Assembly (NCBI GenBank): GCA_905182105.1
Contig: CAJJAR010000006.1
Span: 62,001 to 126,000, forward strand
Length of the DNA stretch: 64,000 bases
From: an uncultured Paracoccaceae bacterium
GTDB lineage: Bacteria > Pseudomonadota > Alphaproteobacteria > Rhodobacterales > Rhodobacteraceae
Direction of reading: 5' to 3'
Shown here: positions 17,764 through 27,673 of the stretch, in pieces
Position numbering within the stretch: the stretch's first letter is position 1
Layout of the letters: each line of letters begins with the position of its first letter
Notes under the pieces: generated by a model
What the model saw: only the letters and a program-made list of their open reading frames with translations
What the model was told of the DNA's origin: nothing
Databases searched by the model: none
Translations under genes and position numbers: made by a program

Positions 17764-18221
17764 AGGGATTCCACGGCCCCTAGGACGTCTTCAACGTGTC
17801 CCGGAACTTTTACTTTCGCCCAAATTTGCGCGATTTTGCCATCTGCGCCGATCAAAACCGTAGTGCGTTCAATGCCCATGTAGGTCTTGCCATACATGTT
17901 CTTCTCTTTCCAAACGCCATAATTCTCACACACAGAGCCATGTTCGTCTGACAGCAAAGGCACTGTCAGGCTGTGCTTCGTCGTGAATTTACCGTGTTTG
18001 GTTAGGCTGTCTTTGGAAATGCCAAAAACTTGGGCACCCGCATCGGCAAACTCTCGCAGGCTCTCAGAAAACCTGATGGATTCCTTTGTGCAACCTGGCG
18101 TATCATCACGTGGATAAAAGAAGAGAACGACAGCCGATCCCTGCAATGCTGATAGTGTAACATCGTCCCCACCATCTTGGGGGAGTGTGAAATCGGGTGC
18201 AGTAATAGAAATTTCGATCAT
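17760..18221 (-). CDS. bcp: thioredoxin-dependent peroxiredoxin, Bcp/PrxQ type
   Basis: This 153-residue thiol peroxidase reduces H2O2 and organic hydroperoxides in the cytosol. The peroxidatic Cys44 is in FYPRDDTPGCTKE. The resolving cysteine five residues later, found in atypical 2-Cys Bcp proteins, is absent, so it resembles the 1-Cys subset. Another cysteine lies at about 98 (GSVCENYGVW). It is first in a two-gene unit with the DUF455 gene and divergent from the large AsmA-like gene. Confidence 0.94.
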   Translation of the reverse strand: MIEISITAPDFTLPQDGGDDVTLSALQGSAVVLFFYPRDDTPGCTKESIRFSESLREFADAGAQVFGISKDSLTKHGKFTTKHSLTVPLLSDEHGSVCENYGVWKEKNMYGKTYMGIERTTVLIGADGKIAQIWAKVKVPGHVEDVLGAVESL

Positions 18222-18290
18222 TTGATCCTCATTGCTTGGCCGTTGTGATTGTGCCTGTCATACTAGCGTGAGGCGGACAAGAATAAAGAC

Positions 18291-21200
18291 ATGAGCAACG
18301 ATCAAATACCTCCAGCACCGAAAAAGCGCAGTTTTCTACGCAAAGCTGCGCTGTGGGGTGTCGGAATTGTTGCGGTTCTTATGATTGTTCTGGCCGTTGG
18401 CTTGCTAAGTATGGTGGGGCGGACAGTTGTTGCGCCTGATTGGGTTCAGTCGGTGATTTCTGAACGGATCGAAGCTGCGACACCGCAGCTTGAGGTTGAG
18501 TTTGGCCAAATTGAATTTACATTGGATGACAATTGGGGGCCGCAAGCGCTTGTGCGCGACGTAGCCGTGAAAAGCCAACAAGGTGAAGAAATTATTGCGT
18601 TTTCTGAGGCTGGGGCAAAGCTGGCCTTGCGTCCATTGATGCGCGGCGAGTTGAAACCAAAGTCGGTTTCGATTTCTGGTGTGTTCGCCACATTGCTACG
18701 CGACATTGATGGCAACATGAGTTTGCGTGGCGGATCGGCGCTTTCGGCACCGTCCAAGGAAGCTGCAAACTTACCTGCTTTGATTGAGCAGTTAGATGCG
18801 GCCTTTGAGTTACCAGAACTCAACGCGCTGATCAGTGCCGAAATTCAGGCGCTCACATTGCGTTATGAAGATGCACAAGCTGGGCGGGTATGGGTTGTGG
18901 ATGGTGGGCGCGTTCGCCTTGGACGGAATCGCGGGGTTCTAGACCTTGCCGCTGATTTGGCTTTGCTCAGCGGCGGCAGTAGTGTTGCGACCCTTGAGGC
19001 CAATTATTCCAGTGAGCTGGGCGACAAACGTGCGGAATTTGGACTGAATATTTCAGAGGTCTCAGCGCAGGACATTGCGCTTCAAAGCCCAGCCCTTGCA
19101 TGGTTGTCCGTGTTGCGGGCCCCAATTTCGGGTGCATTGCGCAGTGGCGTGCTTGTTGATGGGACGCTGGCACCTCTAAGTGCAACTTTGCAAATTGGGG
19201 AAGGGGTTGTGCAGCCCACCGATGCGGCCAAACCGATTCCGTTTTTATCAGCGCGCAGTTACCTGACTTATAACCCAAAGCTACAAACAATCGATTTTGA
19301 CGAACTGTCGATTGTAAGCAAATGGCTTACTGTCAGTACTGAAGGGCAGGCGGTTCTTAGTGGTTTGGACGACGGTGTGCTGGATGAGCTGGTTGGCCAG
19401 TTCCAACTGTCAGGCATCGCAGTCAATCCCGATGATTTGTACGAAAAACCTGTTTTGTTTGACGCTGCTGACATGGATTTCCAGCTCAAGCTTGACCCGT
19501 TCCTGTTCAAAGTGGGCCGCATGCAGGTTGCCGATCAAGGTAAGGTTTTGCGCCTAGATGGCGATCTATCGGCCGATAAAGACGGCTGGAATTTTGCAGT
19601 GAACGCACAAATGAACGGTATTAATCCAGATCGATTATTGACCCTTTGGCCTGAAAATCTGGTCATTCCGGCGCGCAAATGGATTAACCAGAACCTTATC
19701 GCAGGCAACTTAACAGACTTGGACGTCGCTTTGCGCGGTGGGGATGATCAACGGATAAACACGTTTGTGAGCTTCAATTACGACAGGGCTGATGTTCAAT
19801 TCATGAAGACAATGCCGCCTGTTATGGGGGCTAGTGGTCATGCGACGATGTTGTCGAACCGTTTTGTTGTCGCGATTGATGAAGGACAGGTGTTGGCCCC
19901 CCAGGGTGGCAAGATTGATGTCGCAGGATCGGTCTTTATTATTCCTGATGTTTCTTTGAGGGGTAAAGTGGTGGGTGAAGTCCAATTGAAAACCGACAGT
20001 ACAGTCACGGCGGCCTTGTCGCTGCTGAACCAACCTAAGTTAGAGGTGATGGATAATGTAGGTTTGCCTGTGACATTGGCCGACGGGCGTGCGGTTCTAA
20101 ATGGCAAGATAACAGTGCCGCTGCGCAAAGGCTTAAAACCCAATGATATAAAATACAGCGCGGCTGGTTTGTTGTCTTCTGTAAAGGCATCGGGGTTGGT
20201 GCCTGATAAGGTGATTGCTTCAGATGCATTGCAGATTGCGGTTTCTGACAGTGGTGTTCGAATTTGGGGCGTGGGCCGCATTGGCACTGTCCCGTTCGAT
20301 GCAGAATGGTCGCAAGCGATCGGCGCAGGAAACGGCGGACGCAGTCAGGTCAAAGGGACAATCGAATTGTCCGAACGTTTGATCGATGAATTCAACATTG
20401 GTCTGCCGGTGAAAACCTTTTCAGGTGCCGGTAGTGCTGAGATGACGTTGAAACTGGCCAAAGGCGAAGCGCCAGCGCTTTCGCTGACCTCTAATTTGCG
20501 AGGTGTTGGGATCAAGATTTCTGCACTTGGTTGGCGCAAATCTGCAAAGGCTGCAGGGCAGTTGACCCTGACAGGGCGCCTGAGTGCTCAGCCGATTATT
20601 GATGACATTTTATTGGATGCACCTGGTCTTACAGCTCGTGGCACCATCACGACCTTAAAGAGTGGTGGTTTGGACAAAGCAAACTTTAGCCGCGTGACTG
20701 TTGGCAACTGGCTGCGTGCTCCCATTCTATTGACGGGGCAAGGCAAAGGTAAACCGCTTAAGATCGATGTGTTTGGTGGCAGCTTGGACTTGCGCAAAGC
20801 TGAGTTTGGCCAAGGCGGCGGGCAGGGCGGCGGTGATGGTGGCCCGTTGAATTTGAAGTTGGATAAACTTCAAATTACGGACACTTTGGCCCTAACTGAT
20901 ATGCGCGGCACGTTCACGACAAAGAACGGTTTGGACGGGGCGTTTACTGCAGGTCTTAACGGTGGCACGCAAATTCAGGGACAAATCTTGCCGCAAAACG
21001 GTCGATCTGCTGTAAGGATCAAATCAAACAACGCTGGCGGTGTTTTTGCATCTGCAGGGCTATTAAAACAGGCGCGGGGTGGTGATTTGTCTTTGGCCCT
21101 ATTGCCTGTTGGTAAAGATGGCGCGTTTGACGGTAAGCTTTATGTTGAAAACACCCGCGTTAAAGATGCGCCAGCAATAGCGGCCCTTTTGAATGCCTTA

Positions 21201-21578
21201 AGCGTTGTGGGCATACTTGAACAAATGGGTGGATCCGGCATCCACTTTCAGGAAGTTGAAGCTGACTTTCATTTAACACCGTCCACGATGACACTTATTA
21301 ACGCCAGTGCCGTTGGTCCCTCAATGGGTATTTCGATGGACGGGGTATACGCCGTGGATACGGGCACTCTTGATATGCGTGGCGTCGTGTCACCATTGTT
21401 CTTCTTGAATGGTATTGGCAGCATTTTTAACCGCAAAGGTGAGGGGCTTATTGGCTTTAACTATGGCTTAAGTGGGCCTGCCAAATCCCCCAAAGTCAGT
21501 GTGAACCCATTGTCCGCATTCACGCCGGGAATGTTCCGCGAGATATTCCGCGCCCCTGCGCCCAAAGTACAAAACTAA
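18291..21578 (+). CDS. large AsmA/YhdP-like envelope protein (DUF3971)
   Basis: This 1095-residue protein has an N-terminal transmembrane anchor (about 18-42, LWGVGIVAVLMIVLAVGLLSM) and a long periplasmic beta-rich region. It shows the DUF3971 region in the middle (NPDRLLTLWPENLVIPARKW) and an AsmA-like C-terminus (VYAVDTGTLDMRGVVSPLFFLNGIG, FNYGLSGPAKSPKVSVNPLSAFTPG). Members of the YhdP/AsmA/TamB group are thought to bridge inner and outer membranes and move phospholipids. A Gly-rich segment (QGGGQGGGDGG) is near residue 845. It is divergent from the peroxiredoxin gene. Confidence 0.88.
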   Translation: MSNDQIPPAPKKRSFLRKAALWGVGIVAVLMIVLAVGLLSMVGRTVVAPDWVQSVISERIEAATPQLEVEFGQIEFTLDDNWGPQALVRDVAVKSQQGEEIIAFSEAGAKLALRPLMRGELKPKSVSISGVFATLLRDIDGNMSLRGGSALSAPSKEAANLPALIEQLDAAFELPELNALISAEIQALTLRYEDAQAGRVWVVDGGRVRLGRNRGVLDLAADLALLSGGSSVATLEANYSSELGDKRAEFGLNISEVSAQDIALQSPALAWLSVLRAPISGALRSGVLVDGTLAPLSATLQIGEGVVQPTDAAKPIPFLSARSYLTYNPKLQTIDFDELSIVSKWLTVSTEGQAVLSGLDDGVLDELVGQFQLSGIAVNPDDLYEKPVLFDAADMDFQLKLDPFLFKVGRMQVADQGKVLRLDGDLSADKDGWNFAVNAQMNGINPDRLLTLWPENLVIPARKWINQNLIAGNLTDLDVALRGGDDQRINTFVSFNYDRADVQFMKTMPPVMGASGHATMLSNRFVVAIDEGQVLAPQGGKIDVAGSVFIIPDVSLRGKVVGEVQLKTDSTVTAALSLLNQPKLEVMDNVGLPVTLADGRAVLNGKITVPLRKGLKPNDIKYSAAGLLSSVKASGLVPDKVIASDALQIAVSDSGVRIWGVGRIGTVPFDAEWSQAIGAGNGGRSQVKGTIELSERLIDEFNIGLPVKTFSGAGSAEMTLKLAKGEAPALSLTSNLRGVGIKISALGWRKSAKAAGQLTLTGRLSAQPIIDDILLDAPGLTARGTITTLKSGGLDKANFSRVTVGNWLRAPILLTGQGKGKPLKIDVFGGSLDLRKAEFGQGGGQGGGDGGPLNLKLDKLQITDTLALTDMRGTFTTKNGLDGAFTAGLNGGTQIQGQILPQNGRSAVRIKSNNAGGVFASAGLLKQARGGDLSLALLPVGKDGAFDGKLYVENTRVKDAPAIAALLNALSVVGILEQMGGSGIHFQEVEADFHLTPSTMTLINASAVGPSMGISMDGVYAVDTGTLDMRGVVSPLFFLNGIGSIFNRKGEGLIGFNYGLSGPAKSPKVSVNPLSAFTPGMFREIFRAPAPKVQN

Positions 21579-21667
21579 TACGCCGCGCTATAGCCGCCCG
21601 ATCTTTCATCCCAAGGTTACAACGCTAATACTTGATGATTTTTTTACAGGACTGTATGGGCCAATTG

Positions 21668-22726
21668 ATGCAGCTTTCAGATTTTGATTTCGACCTTCCC
21701 GAAGAACTTATTGCGACCCGCCCAGCGGTGCCGCGCACGTCAGCACGTTTGTTGGTCGCGCAGGGTGCGCAGACAACGGATGCCCGAGTGCACGACCTTG
21801 GTAAATGGCTGCGGGCAGGGGATCGAATGATCCTTAATGACACCAAGGTTATTCCGGCGCGATTGTCAGGCACCCGTGCACGTACTTCTGCCCAAGGACT
21901 GACAGAAGCACGTATTGACGTGACCTTGCTTGAACCACAACCAAATGGAACGTGGGCTGCGTTGCTAAAGCCACTGAAAAAAATGAAGCTTGGGGAAGAA
22001 GTACAGTTTGGCGCAGGATTGTCTGCAACACTGGAAGGTGTTGCCGATGGTCAGGGCCATTTGCGGTTCAACCTTGACGGCGATGATTTCGAGGCCGCAT
22101 TGAACCAAGTAGGCGCAATGCCATTGCCACCCTATATCGCGGCGAAACGCCCTGCTGATGAACAAGACCACCACGACTATCAAACCGTTTTCGCAACGCA
22201 CACAGGCGCAGTTGCGGCCCCTACAGCCTCTTTGCACTTTGATCAGGATCTACTGGACGAATTGGCCGTCCTTGGTGTGCAGTTCAGTCGTGTGACCCTG
22301 CACGTCGGTGCTGGCACATTCCTGCCCGTTAAGGTGGATGACGTTCTAACCCATAAGATGCATTCGGAATGGGGCCGCGTCTGCGCACAAACTGCTGATG
22401 AAATCAACGCAACCAAAGCGGTGGGTGGGCGCGTGATTCCTGTCGGTACAACGGCGCTGCGCCTTATTGAAACAGCAGCGCGCGATGGTGAAATCGAGGC
22501 ATGGGAAGGGGACACAGATATCTTCATTTACCCCGGCTTTACCTTCAACGTGGCTGACGCATTGATGACCAATTTCCATCTGCCGAAATCGACATTGATG
22601 ATGTTGGTTTCTGCGCTTATGGGGCAGGATCGATTGCGCGAAATTTATGACCACGCAATCGCACAAAACTATCGTTTCTTTTCATACGGCGACTCTTCAC
22701 TGTTGATCCCTGATCAGGCGGATTAA
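21668..22726 (+). CDS. queA: S-adenosylmethionine:tRNA ribosyltransferase-isomerase
   Basis: QueA transfers and isomerises the ribosyl part of SAM onto 7-aminomethyl-7-deazaguanine in tRNA, the penultimate step to queuosine. The 352 residues begin [20 protein letters not shown]. Family motifs include [29 protein letters not shown]-type [12 protein letters not shown], and [17 protein letters not shown]. The start is chosen by homology. An in-frame ATG at 21656, closer to an AGGA, is an alternative that would add four residues. Confidence 0.96.
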   Translation: MQLSDFDFDLPEELIATRPAVPRTSARLLVAQGAQTTDARVHDLGKWLRAGDRMILNDTKVIPARLSGTRARTSAQGLTEARIDVTLLEPQPNGTWAALLKPLKKMKLGEEVQFGAGLSATLEGVADGQGHLRFNLDGDDFEAALNQVGAMPLPPYIAAKRPADEQDHHDYQTVFATHTGAVAAPTASLHFDQDLLDELAVLGVQFSRVTLHVGAGTFLPVKVDDVLTHKMHSEWGRVCAQTADEINATKAVGGRVIPVGTTALRLIETAARDGEIEAWEGDTDIFIYPGFTFNVADALMTNFHLPKSTLMMLVSALMGQDRLREIYDHAIAQNYRFFSYGDSSLLIPDQAD

Positions 22727-22836
22727 CGCCAACGAGACGAATACGACTTATTCGATGTCGTCTCTGGCGCGGACCGCGATCTTGCAAGCTGCAACAGGGG
22801 AGGTGTGAATTGATATTTTAGGCGTGGAGCGTCGTT

Positions 22837-24105
22837 ATGTTACAAGTTATTTCCAGCGCGTGGGCATTGTTGCTTGGTATGGGCCTATTGATGGTCGGCA
22901 ACGGCATGCAAAGTACGCTATTAGGTGTACGCGGACAGATCGAAAATTTCGGTACATTCGAAATGTCGGTAATTATTTCTGCGTATTTTATTGGTTTTCT
23001 TGGTGGTTCCCGCATGGCACCAAACCTGATCCGCAGGGTTGGGCACGTTCGGGTTTTTGCCGCATTGGCGTCCCTTATTTCGGCGGTGATGATCCTGTAT
23101 CCAACGCTTGTTAATCCATGGGTTTGGGTTTTGGGGCGTATCTTGATTGGGTTCTGTTTTTCTGCGGTTTTTGTGACGGCAGAAAGCTGGCTGAACGACG
23201 CGGCAAGCAACGAAAACCGTGGCCAAGCGCTGTCGATCTATATGATCATACAGACGGCCGGGATCGTCTTGGCTCAAGGTTTGATGGTGACAGCTGATCC
23301 ATCTGGATATGTTCTGTTCGTGATCCCATCGATCCTTGTGAGCATCGCAATCACACCCATTTTGCTGTCAATTAGCCCGACACCTGCCTTTGATACGACC
23401 AAAGCGATGAGTTTGCGTGAATTGATGGGATTTTCCCCCCTGGGCTGCGTTGGCATGTTTTTGCTTGGCGGTGTTTTCTCTGCCCAGTTCGGAATGGCGT
23501 CAGTTTATGGAACAGAGGCTGGACTAACTGTTGGCGAAATTTCAATTTTTGTTGCGACGATCTTTATCGGTGGCATGCTCACTCAATACCCCCTTGGATG
23601 GCTGTCTGATCGAATGGATCGCCGCGCTTTGATCGCTTTGACTGCTGCGGTTGGGGCTGTTGGTGCCAGCATTGGCGTCATGTCAAATGGTGACTTCAAT
23701 CTTATTTTGGTGGCAGCGTTTTTAATGGGAAGTACTTCTAACCCTCTGTATTCACTGCTTCTTGCATACACCAATGACTTTCTGGATCACGAGGACATGG
23801 CAGCGGGTTCTGGTGGAATGATCTTTCTAAACGGTCTTGGTGCAGTAAGTGGCCCACTTATTACAGGGTGGATGATGTCGGTTTTCGGACCCTCTGGTTT
23901 CTACATCCTGATTGGCGTTTTGTTTACGATGCTTGCGATTTACGCGGTCTATCGTGCGACACAGCGTCCTGCTATTCCTGTTGATGAGACCGGTAGCTTT
24001 GTTGCGATGTCACAATCTGCAATGACACCTGTTGCGATGGAAATTGCGCAAGAATACGCGATTGAAACCGATCTAGAGGAAGAAAACGAAATCTCTGCCG
24101 AATAA
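22837..24105 (+). CDS. MFS transporter, YcaD-like
   Basis: This 422-residue protein has twelve predicted membrane helices and the MFS loop signature GWLSDRMDRR between helices 8 and 9. It also has a first-half equivalent RVGHVRVFAALA and the AESWLNDAA segment seen in YcaD-type permeases. A GGAG ribosome site precedes the ATG. The C-terminus is acidic (ETDLEEENEISAE). The substrate is unknown. No functional link to the neighbours queA and DUF924 is evident. Confidence 0.88.
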   Translation: MLQVISSAWALLLGMGLLMVGNGMQSTLLGVRGQIENFGTFEMSVIISAYFIGFLGGSRMAPNLIRRVGHVRVFAALASLISAVMILYPTLVNPWVWVLGRILIGFCFSAVFVTAESWLNDAASNENRGQALSIYMIIQTAGIVLAQGLMVTADPSGYVLFVIPSILVSIAITPILLSISPTPAFDTTKAMSLRELMGFSPLGCVGMFLLGGVFSAQFGMASVYGTEAGLTVGEISIFVATIFIGGMLTQYPLGWLSDRMDRRALIALTAAVGAVGASIGVMSNGDFNLILVAAFLMGSTSNPLYSLLLAYTNDFLDHEDMAAGSGGMIFLNGLGAVSGPLITGWMMSVFGPSGFYILIGVLFTMLAIYAVYRATQRPAIPVDETGSFVAMSQSAMTPVAMEIAQEYAIETDLEEENEISAE

Positions 24106-24198
24106 TATGACGCAATTGTCGCAAATCGTGACTGTTCTTTTCTGCAAGCTAGGCTAACGTCGAGTTATTGACGCTATGGAATTGTAGGAGAATTCACC

Positions 24199-24783
24199 AT
24201 GGTTGGACCGGATGATGTATTGCGCTTTTGGTTAGATGAATGTGAACCAAAACAATGGTATGTGCAGGATGACGCACTTGATCAAGAGATCTGTGATAAG
24301 TTCATGGAGACATGGGAAGGGGCCTGCGAAGGCCGTCACGCGCTGTGGCTGACCTATCCTAACGGCGCGTTGGCCTACACAATTTTGATGGATCAATTTA
24401 CACGGAATATGTTCCGCAATTCGGGCAAAGCATTTGTATCTGACCGCGCTGCACTGGCTGCAGCAAAGTCTGCGATTGATAAGGGGTGGGACCTACGTGT
24501 TGATGAACCCGCGCGTCAGTTTTTCTATATGCCGCTAATGCACTCTGAAAACTTGTGTGACCAGGAACGCTGTGTTCGCCTAATGTGCGAGCGCATGCCA
24601 GAACATGGGCCAAGCAACCTATTGCACGCTCAGGCGCACCGTGATGTGATCCGTCAATTTGGCCGTTTCCCGTATCGCAACGATGCGTTGGGTCGTGCAA
24701 CCTCGATACATGAAGTGGCCCACCTTGAAGCGGGCGGCTACTCAGCGATATTGCGGGACCTACAGGCCGATAAGGCAGCCTAA
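24199..24783 (+). CDS. DUF924 family protein
   Basis: This 194-residue soluble protein matches the DUF924 family, an all-helical TPR-like fold of unknown role. The start VLRFWLDECEPKQWYVQDD and the LILMDQFTRNMFR-type motif (ILMDQFTRNMFRNSGKAF) are family hallmarks, as is FFYMPLMHSENLCDQ. It has a clear AGGAG ribosome site and probably its own transcript. Confidence 0.9.
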   Translation: MVGPDDVLRFWLDECEPKQWYVQDDALDQEICDKFMETWEGACEGRHALWLTYPNGALAYTILMDQFTRNMFRNSGKAFVSDRAALAAAKSAIDKGWDLRVDEPARQFFYMPLMHSENLCDQERCVRLMCERMPEHGPSNLLHAQAHRDVIRQFGRFPYRNDALGRATSIHEVAHLEAGGYSAILRDLQADKAA

Positions 24784-24867
24784 GCCCATATATTTATGCG
24801 CTGAAGGTTATTGTTAGCATTTGCCTGATAGAACGCGGTTCACGCGAATTGCATCCTGTGCAAAACT

Positions 24868-24883
24868 AGTTTAGCGGTGAACT
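24868..24883. promoter_or_regulatory. operator candidate upstream of lpdA, matching the pdhA site
   Basis: AGTTTAGCGGTGAACT is 33 nt upstream of the lpdA start. It aligns gap-free with AGTTTAGTGCTAAACT before pdhA at 13 of 16 positions and keeps the AGTT/AACT arms. Confidence 0.55.
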
Positions 24884-24915
24884 AAATTTGAAACACTGCA
24901 ATGTGAGGGTGCAAA

Positions 24916-26310
24916 ATGGCTGACACTTCCTTTGATTTGATTGTTATTGGGGCAGGTCCCGGTGGCTATGTTGCTGCTATTCGTGGCGCACAATTGGGGA
25001 TGAAGGTCGCCGTTGTTGAACGCGAACACCTTGGTGGTATCTGCCTGAACTGGGGCTGTATCCCAACCAAAGCAATGTTGCGTTCATCCGAAGTGTTCCA
25101 CTTGATGCACCGCGCCAAAGAATTTGGTCTAAAAGCAGATAACATTGGCTACGATCTGGGCGCAGTTGTAAAACGTTCACGCGGCATCGCGGGTCAACTG
25201 TCCAGTGGCATCGGTCACTTGATGAAGAAAAACAAAGTCACCGTATTCATGGGCGAGGCGACAATTCCTGCCAAAGGCCGTGTTTCCGTTAAGGGTGAAA
25301 AAGGCGCGCAAGAGCTGACAGCCAAGAACATCGTTCTGGCCACAGGTGCGCGTGCGCGTGAATTGCCGGGCCTGGAGGCAGATGGTGATTTGGTTTGGAC
25401 ATACAAGACCGCACTGACACCACCACGCATGCCAAAAAAACTGTTGGTGATCGGTTCTGGTGCGATCGGAATTGAATTTGCCAGCTTCTACAACACGCTG
25501 GGTGCTGACACGACTGTGGTTGAAGTCATGGACCGCGTTTTGCCAGTTGAAGACGAAGAAATTAGCGCATTTGCGAAGAAATCTTTTGAAAAACAGGGCA
25601 TGAAAATCTTGCAAAAGGCAATGGTCAAAAAGCTTGACCGTTCCAAAGGTAAAGTAACTGCCCATATCGAAAAAGATGGTAAAATCATAACTCAAGACTT
25701 TGATACTGTCATTTCAGCGGTTGGAATTGTTGGAAATGTTGAAGGTCTTGGCCTTGGGGAATTGGGCGTAAAGCTGGATCGCACCCATGTTGTGACCGAC
25801 GAATACTGCCGTACTGGCGTTGATGGCTTGTATGCGATTGGTGATATCGCGGGCGCGCCGTGGCTTGCACACAAAGCCAGCCACGAAGGCGTGATGGTTG
25901 CCGATTTGATTGCTGGCAAACCCGCACATCCCGTAAAACCGGAAACGATTGCGGGCTGCACCTACTGCCACCCTCAGGTTGCTTCTGTTGGCTACACAGA
26001 AGCCAAGGCAAAAGAACTGGGTTACGATATAAAAGTGGGCCGCTTCCCATTCATCGGCAACGGCAAAGCGATTGCTTTGGGCGAAGCAGAGGGATTGGTT
26101 AAGACAATCTTTGATGCCGAGACTGGCGAATTGTTGGGCGCGCACATGATTGGCGCTGAGGTGACTGAGATGATCCAAGGTTACGTTATCGGCCGTCAGC
26201 TCGAAACAACGGAAGAAGATTTGATGAACACGGTCTTCCCGCACCCAACGCTTTCTGAAATGATGCACGAAAGTGTCTTGGATGCATATGATCGCGTGAT
26301 TCACATGTGA
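24916..26310 (+). CDS. lpdA: dihydrolipoyl dehydrogenase (E3)
   Basis: This FAD-dependent disulfide oxidoreductase reoxidises lipoyl groups of the 2-oxoacid dehydrogenase complexes. In 464 residues there is an N-terminal FAD motif (IGAGPGGYVAAIRGAQ), the redox disulfide Cys43/Cys48 (GGICLNWGCIPTK), an NAD-binding GSGAIGIEFASFYNTLG, and the C-terminal catalytic His-Glu (FPHPTLSEMMHESV). The GGICLNWGC variant is the form associated with pyruvate dehydrogenase E3 in alphaproteobacteria. It is not linked to pdhABC but shares an operator-like site with it. A GAGGG ribosome site precedes the ATG. Confidence 0.96.
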   Translation: MADTSFDLIVIGAGPGGYVAAIRGAQLGMKVAVVEREHLGGICLNWGCIPTKAMLRSSEVFHLMHRAKEFGLKADNIGYDLGAVVKRSRGIAGQLSSGIGHLMKKNKVTVFMGEATIPAKGRVSVKGEKGAQELTAKNIVLATGARARELPGLEADGDLVWTYKTALTPPRMPKKLLVIGSGAIGIEFASFYNTLGADTTVVEVMDRVLPVEDEEISAFAKKSFEKQGMKILQKAMVKKLDRSKGKVTAHIEKDGKIITQDFDTVISAVGIVGNVEGLGLGELGVKLDRTHVVTDEYCRTGVDGLYAIGDIAGAPWLAHKASHEGVMVADLIAGKPAHPVKPETIAGCTYCHPQVASVGYTEAKAKELGYDIKVGRFPFIGNGKAIALGEAEGLVKTIFDAETGELLGAHMIGAEVTEMIQGYVIGRQLETTEEDLMNTVFPHPTLSEMMHESVLDAYDRVIHM

Positions 26311-26318
26311 TTGAACAG

Positions 26319-26340
26319 AGCACCTAAGTCTCAGGTGCCC
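26319..26340 (+). terminator. weak hairpin just after lpdA
   Basis: GCACCT/AGGTGC flank a 7-nt loop shortly after the lpdA stop. There is no proper T-run, so termination may be partial. Confidence 0.4.
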
Positions 26341-26374
26341 TTATGCTACAATCAGACATATTATTATCTATAAA

Positions 26375-26406
26375 AACAATGCGCTGCGTACCAGCAGCGC
26401 ATTGTT
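26375..26406. terminator. 13-bp hairpin between lpdA and the MFS gene
   Basis: AACAATGCGCTGC (26375-26387) pairs perfectly with GCAGCGCATTGTT (26394-26406). The T-run lies on the minus-strand side, so it looks like a minus-strand terminator although the flanking genes are on the plus strand. It may still stop lpdA transcripts. Confidence 0.6.
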
Positions 26407-26437
26407 CGGTTGCACTCAGAACACAGGCAGATTTGAC

Positions 26438-27595
26438 ATGAGCAAAACACCTTTTGGCCTCGTCTTCCTACTTTGGGGCTCAGGATTGGGTGCGGCGGCG
26501 CAATATGCAAAGGTGAGCGTGGTTTTTGACCAATTACCCGGCGTCTATCCCGATGCTGGAGCTGGACTTGGCTTTGCCGTGTCTTTGGTTGGGTTCATCG
26601 GGATCATGTTTGGCGTGGTAGCGGGGCTACTGGTCGCACGTCTGCGTTATCGTCGTGGATTGCTTTGGGCGCTGTGGCTGGGGGCAGCGGTTTCGGCACT
26701 GCAGGCGCTATTGCCACCGTTTGAATGGTTCCTAGCACTGCGCGGGATCGAGGGCCTTTCCCATTTGGTGATGGTTGTTGCCGCCCCAACACTGATCGCA
26801 CAACTCAGCGCCTCACAGCATCGCGGCTTTACCCTGACCCTCTGGGGCACGTTCTTTGGTGTAGCGTTTGCAATCCTGACATGGGTTGGTTTGCCTTTGG
26901 TTGCGGCCTATGGCGTGTCGTCACTGTTTCTTGCCCACGCAGTCTATATGGCTGTTTTTGCAGTGATTTTGACCTTTGCGCTGGCGGACATTCCATCGCT
27001 GGAAGCGGTCACAACAATCTCTGTCAAAAGCATCGCAAAAGATCACATCGCGATCTACCGCTCCCCACGCATTTCGGCGGCAGCCCTTGGTTGGTTGTTC
27101 TACACCTTTTGCTTTGTGTCGGTATTAACAGTTTTGCCGCCGTTCCTTGATCCCTCGCAACGCGCAATGGTTATGGGGGCCATGCCTTTGGCATCTATCG
27201 CAAGTTCGATGACATTTGGCGTATGGGCGTTGCGCCGAATGTCTGCCGTTAGCCTTGTGATGTTGGGATTTTGTTTTAGCGCAGCTTGCATGATGTGGTT
27301 ATGGGTCGGTCCCGCCAATGTAACTGCTTGTATCGCGCTAGCAGCGGCTCTTGGCTTGATACAAGGCGGCAGCTTTGCTGTAGTCCCGCAATTGAATAAA
27401 ACAGCCGTCACACAGGCGCAGGCCAACGGTGCGATGGCGCAGATGGGTAACCTGGGCAACACGCTGGGAACGCCCGTTATGGTCTCTGCTTTGGCTGTGT
27501 TTGGCTACAACGCGTTGCCTATGTTTGTTGGCTTGGCGCTAGTTCTAGGATTGCTGGCCCATCTTGTTGCGCAGGTTTTGCGCCACAAAAGTTGA
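26438..27595 (+). CDS. MFS transporter
   Basis: This protein has 385 residues from the ATG at 26438 (MSKTPFGLVFLLWGSGLGAA); an upstream GTG-type extension is unlikely. About twelve hydrophobic helices are seen with an MFS-type loop VARLRYRRGLLWALWLG after helix 2. Small-residue-rich helices such as LALVLGLLAHLVAQVL end the protein. No substrate motif is recognised. It is 78 nt upstream of uvrA, whose LexA box begins 2 nt after this stop. Confidence 0.85.
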   Translation: MSKTPFGLVFLLWGSGLGAAAQYAKVSVVFDQLPGVYPDAGAGLGFAVSLVGFIGIMFGVVAGLLVARLRYRRGLLWALWLGAAVSALQALLPPFEWFLALRGIEGLSHLVMVVAAPTLIAQLSASQHRGFTLTLWGTFFGVAFAILTWVGLPLVAAYGVSSLFLAHAVYMAVFAVILTFALADIPSLEAVTTISVKSIAKDHIAIYRSPRISAAALGWLFYTFCFVSVLTVLPPFLDPSQRAMVMGAMPLASIASSMTFGVWALRRMSAVSLVMLGFCFSAACMMWLWVGPANVTACIALAAALGLIQGGSFAVVPQLNKTAVTQAQANGAMAQMGNLGNTLGTPVMVSALAVFGYNALPMFVGLALVLGLLAHLVAQVLRHKS

Positions 27596-27596
27596 T

Positions 27597-27611
27597 GTTC
27601 ACTGTTTGTTC
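27597..27611. promoter_or_regulatory. LexA (SOS) box upstream of uvrA
   Basis: GTTC-ACTGTTT-GTTC fits exactly the alphaproteobacterial LexA consensus GTTC-N7-GTTC. It lies 63 nt before the uvrA start, in the expected promoter position. Confidence 0.85.
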
Positions 27612-27673
27612 TAAGTTAACAGTTGGAGAATTCTGATCTGCAAACTATGTCTAGACTGTTAAAGGAGCATGAG

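Noticed and set aside
18291-21578. Possible polymorphic toxin or adhesin because of its size
   Set aside because: It has an N-terminal membrane anchor and AsmA/DUF3971 features throughout, with no toxin or repeat domain.
22735-22770. Hairpin GAGACGA/TCGTCTC after queA as a terminator
   Set aside because: The loop is large and there is no T-run; it could be one but the support is too weak to list.
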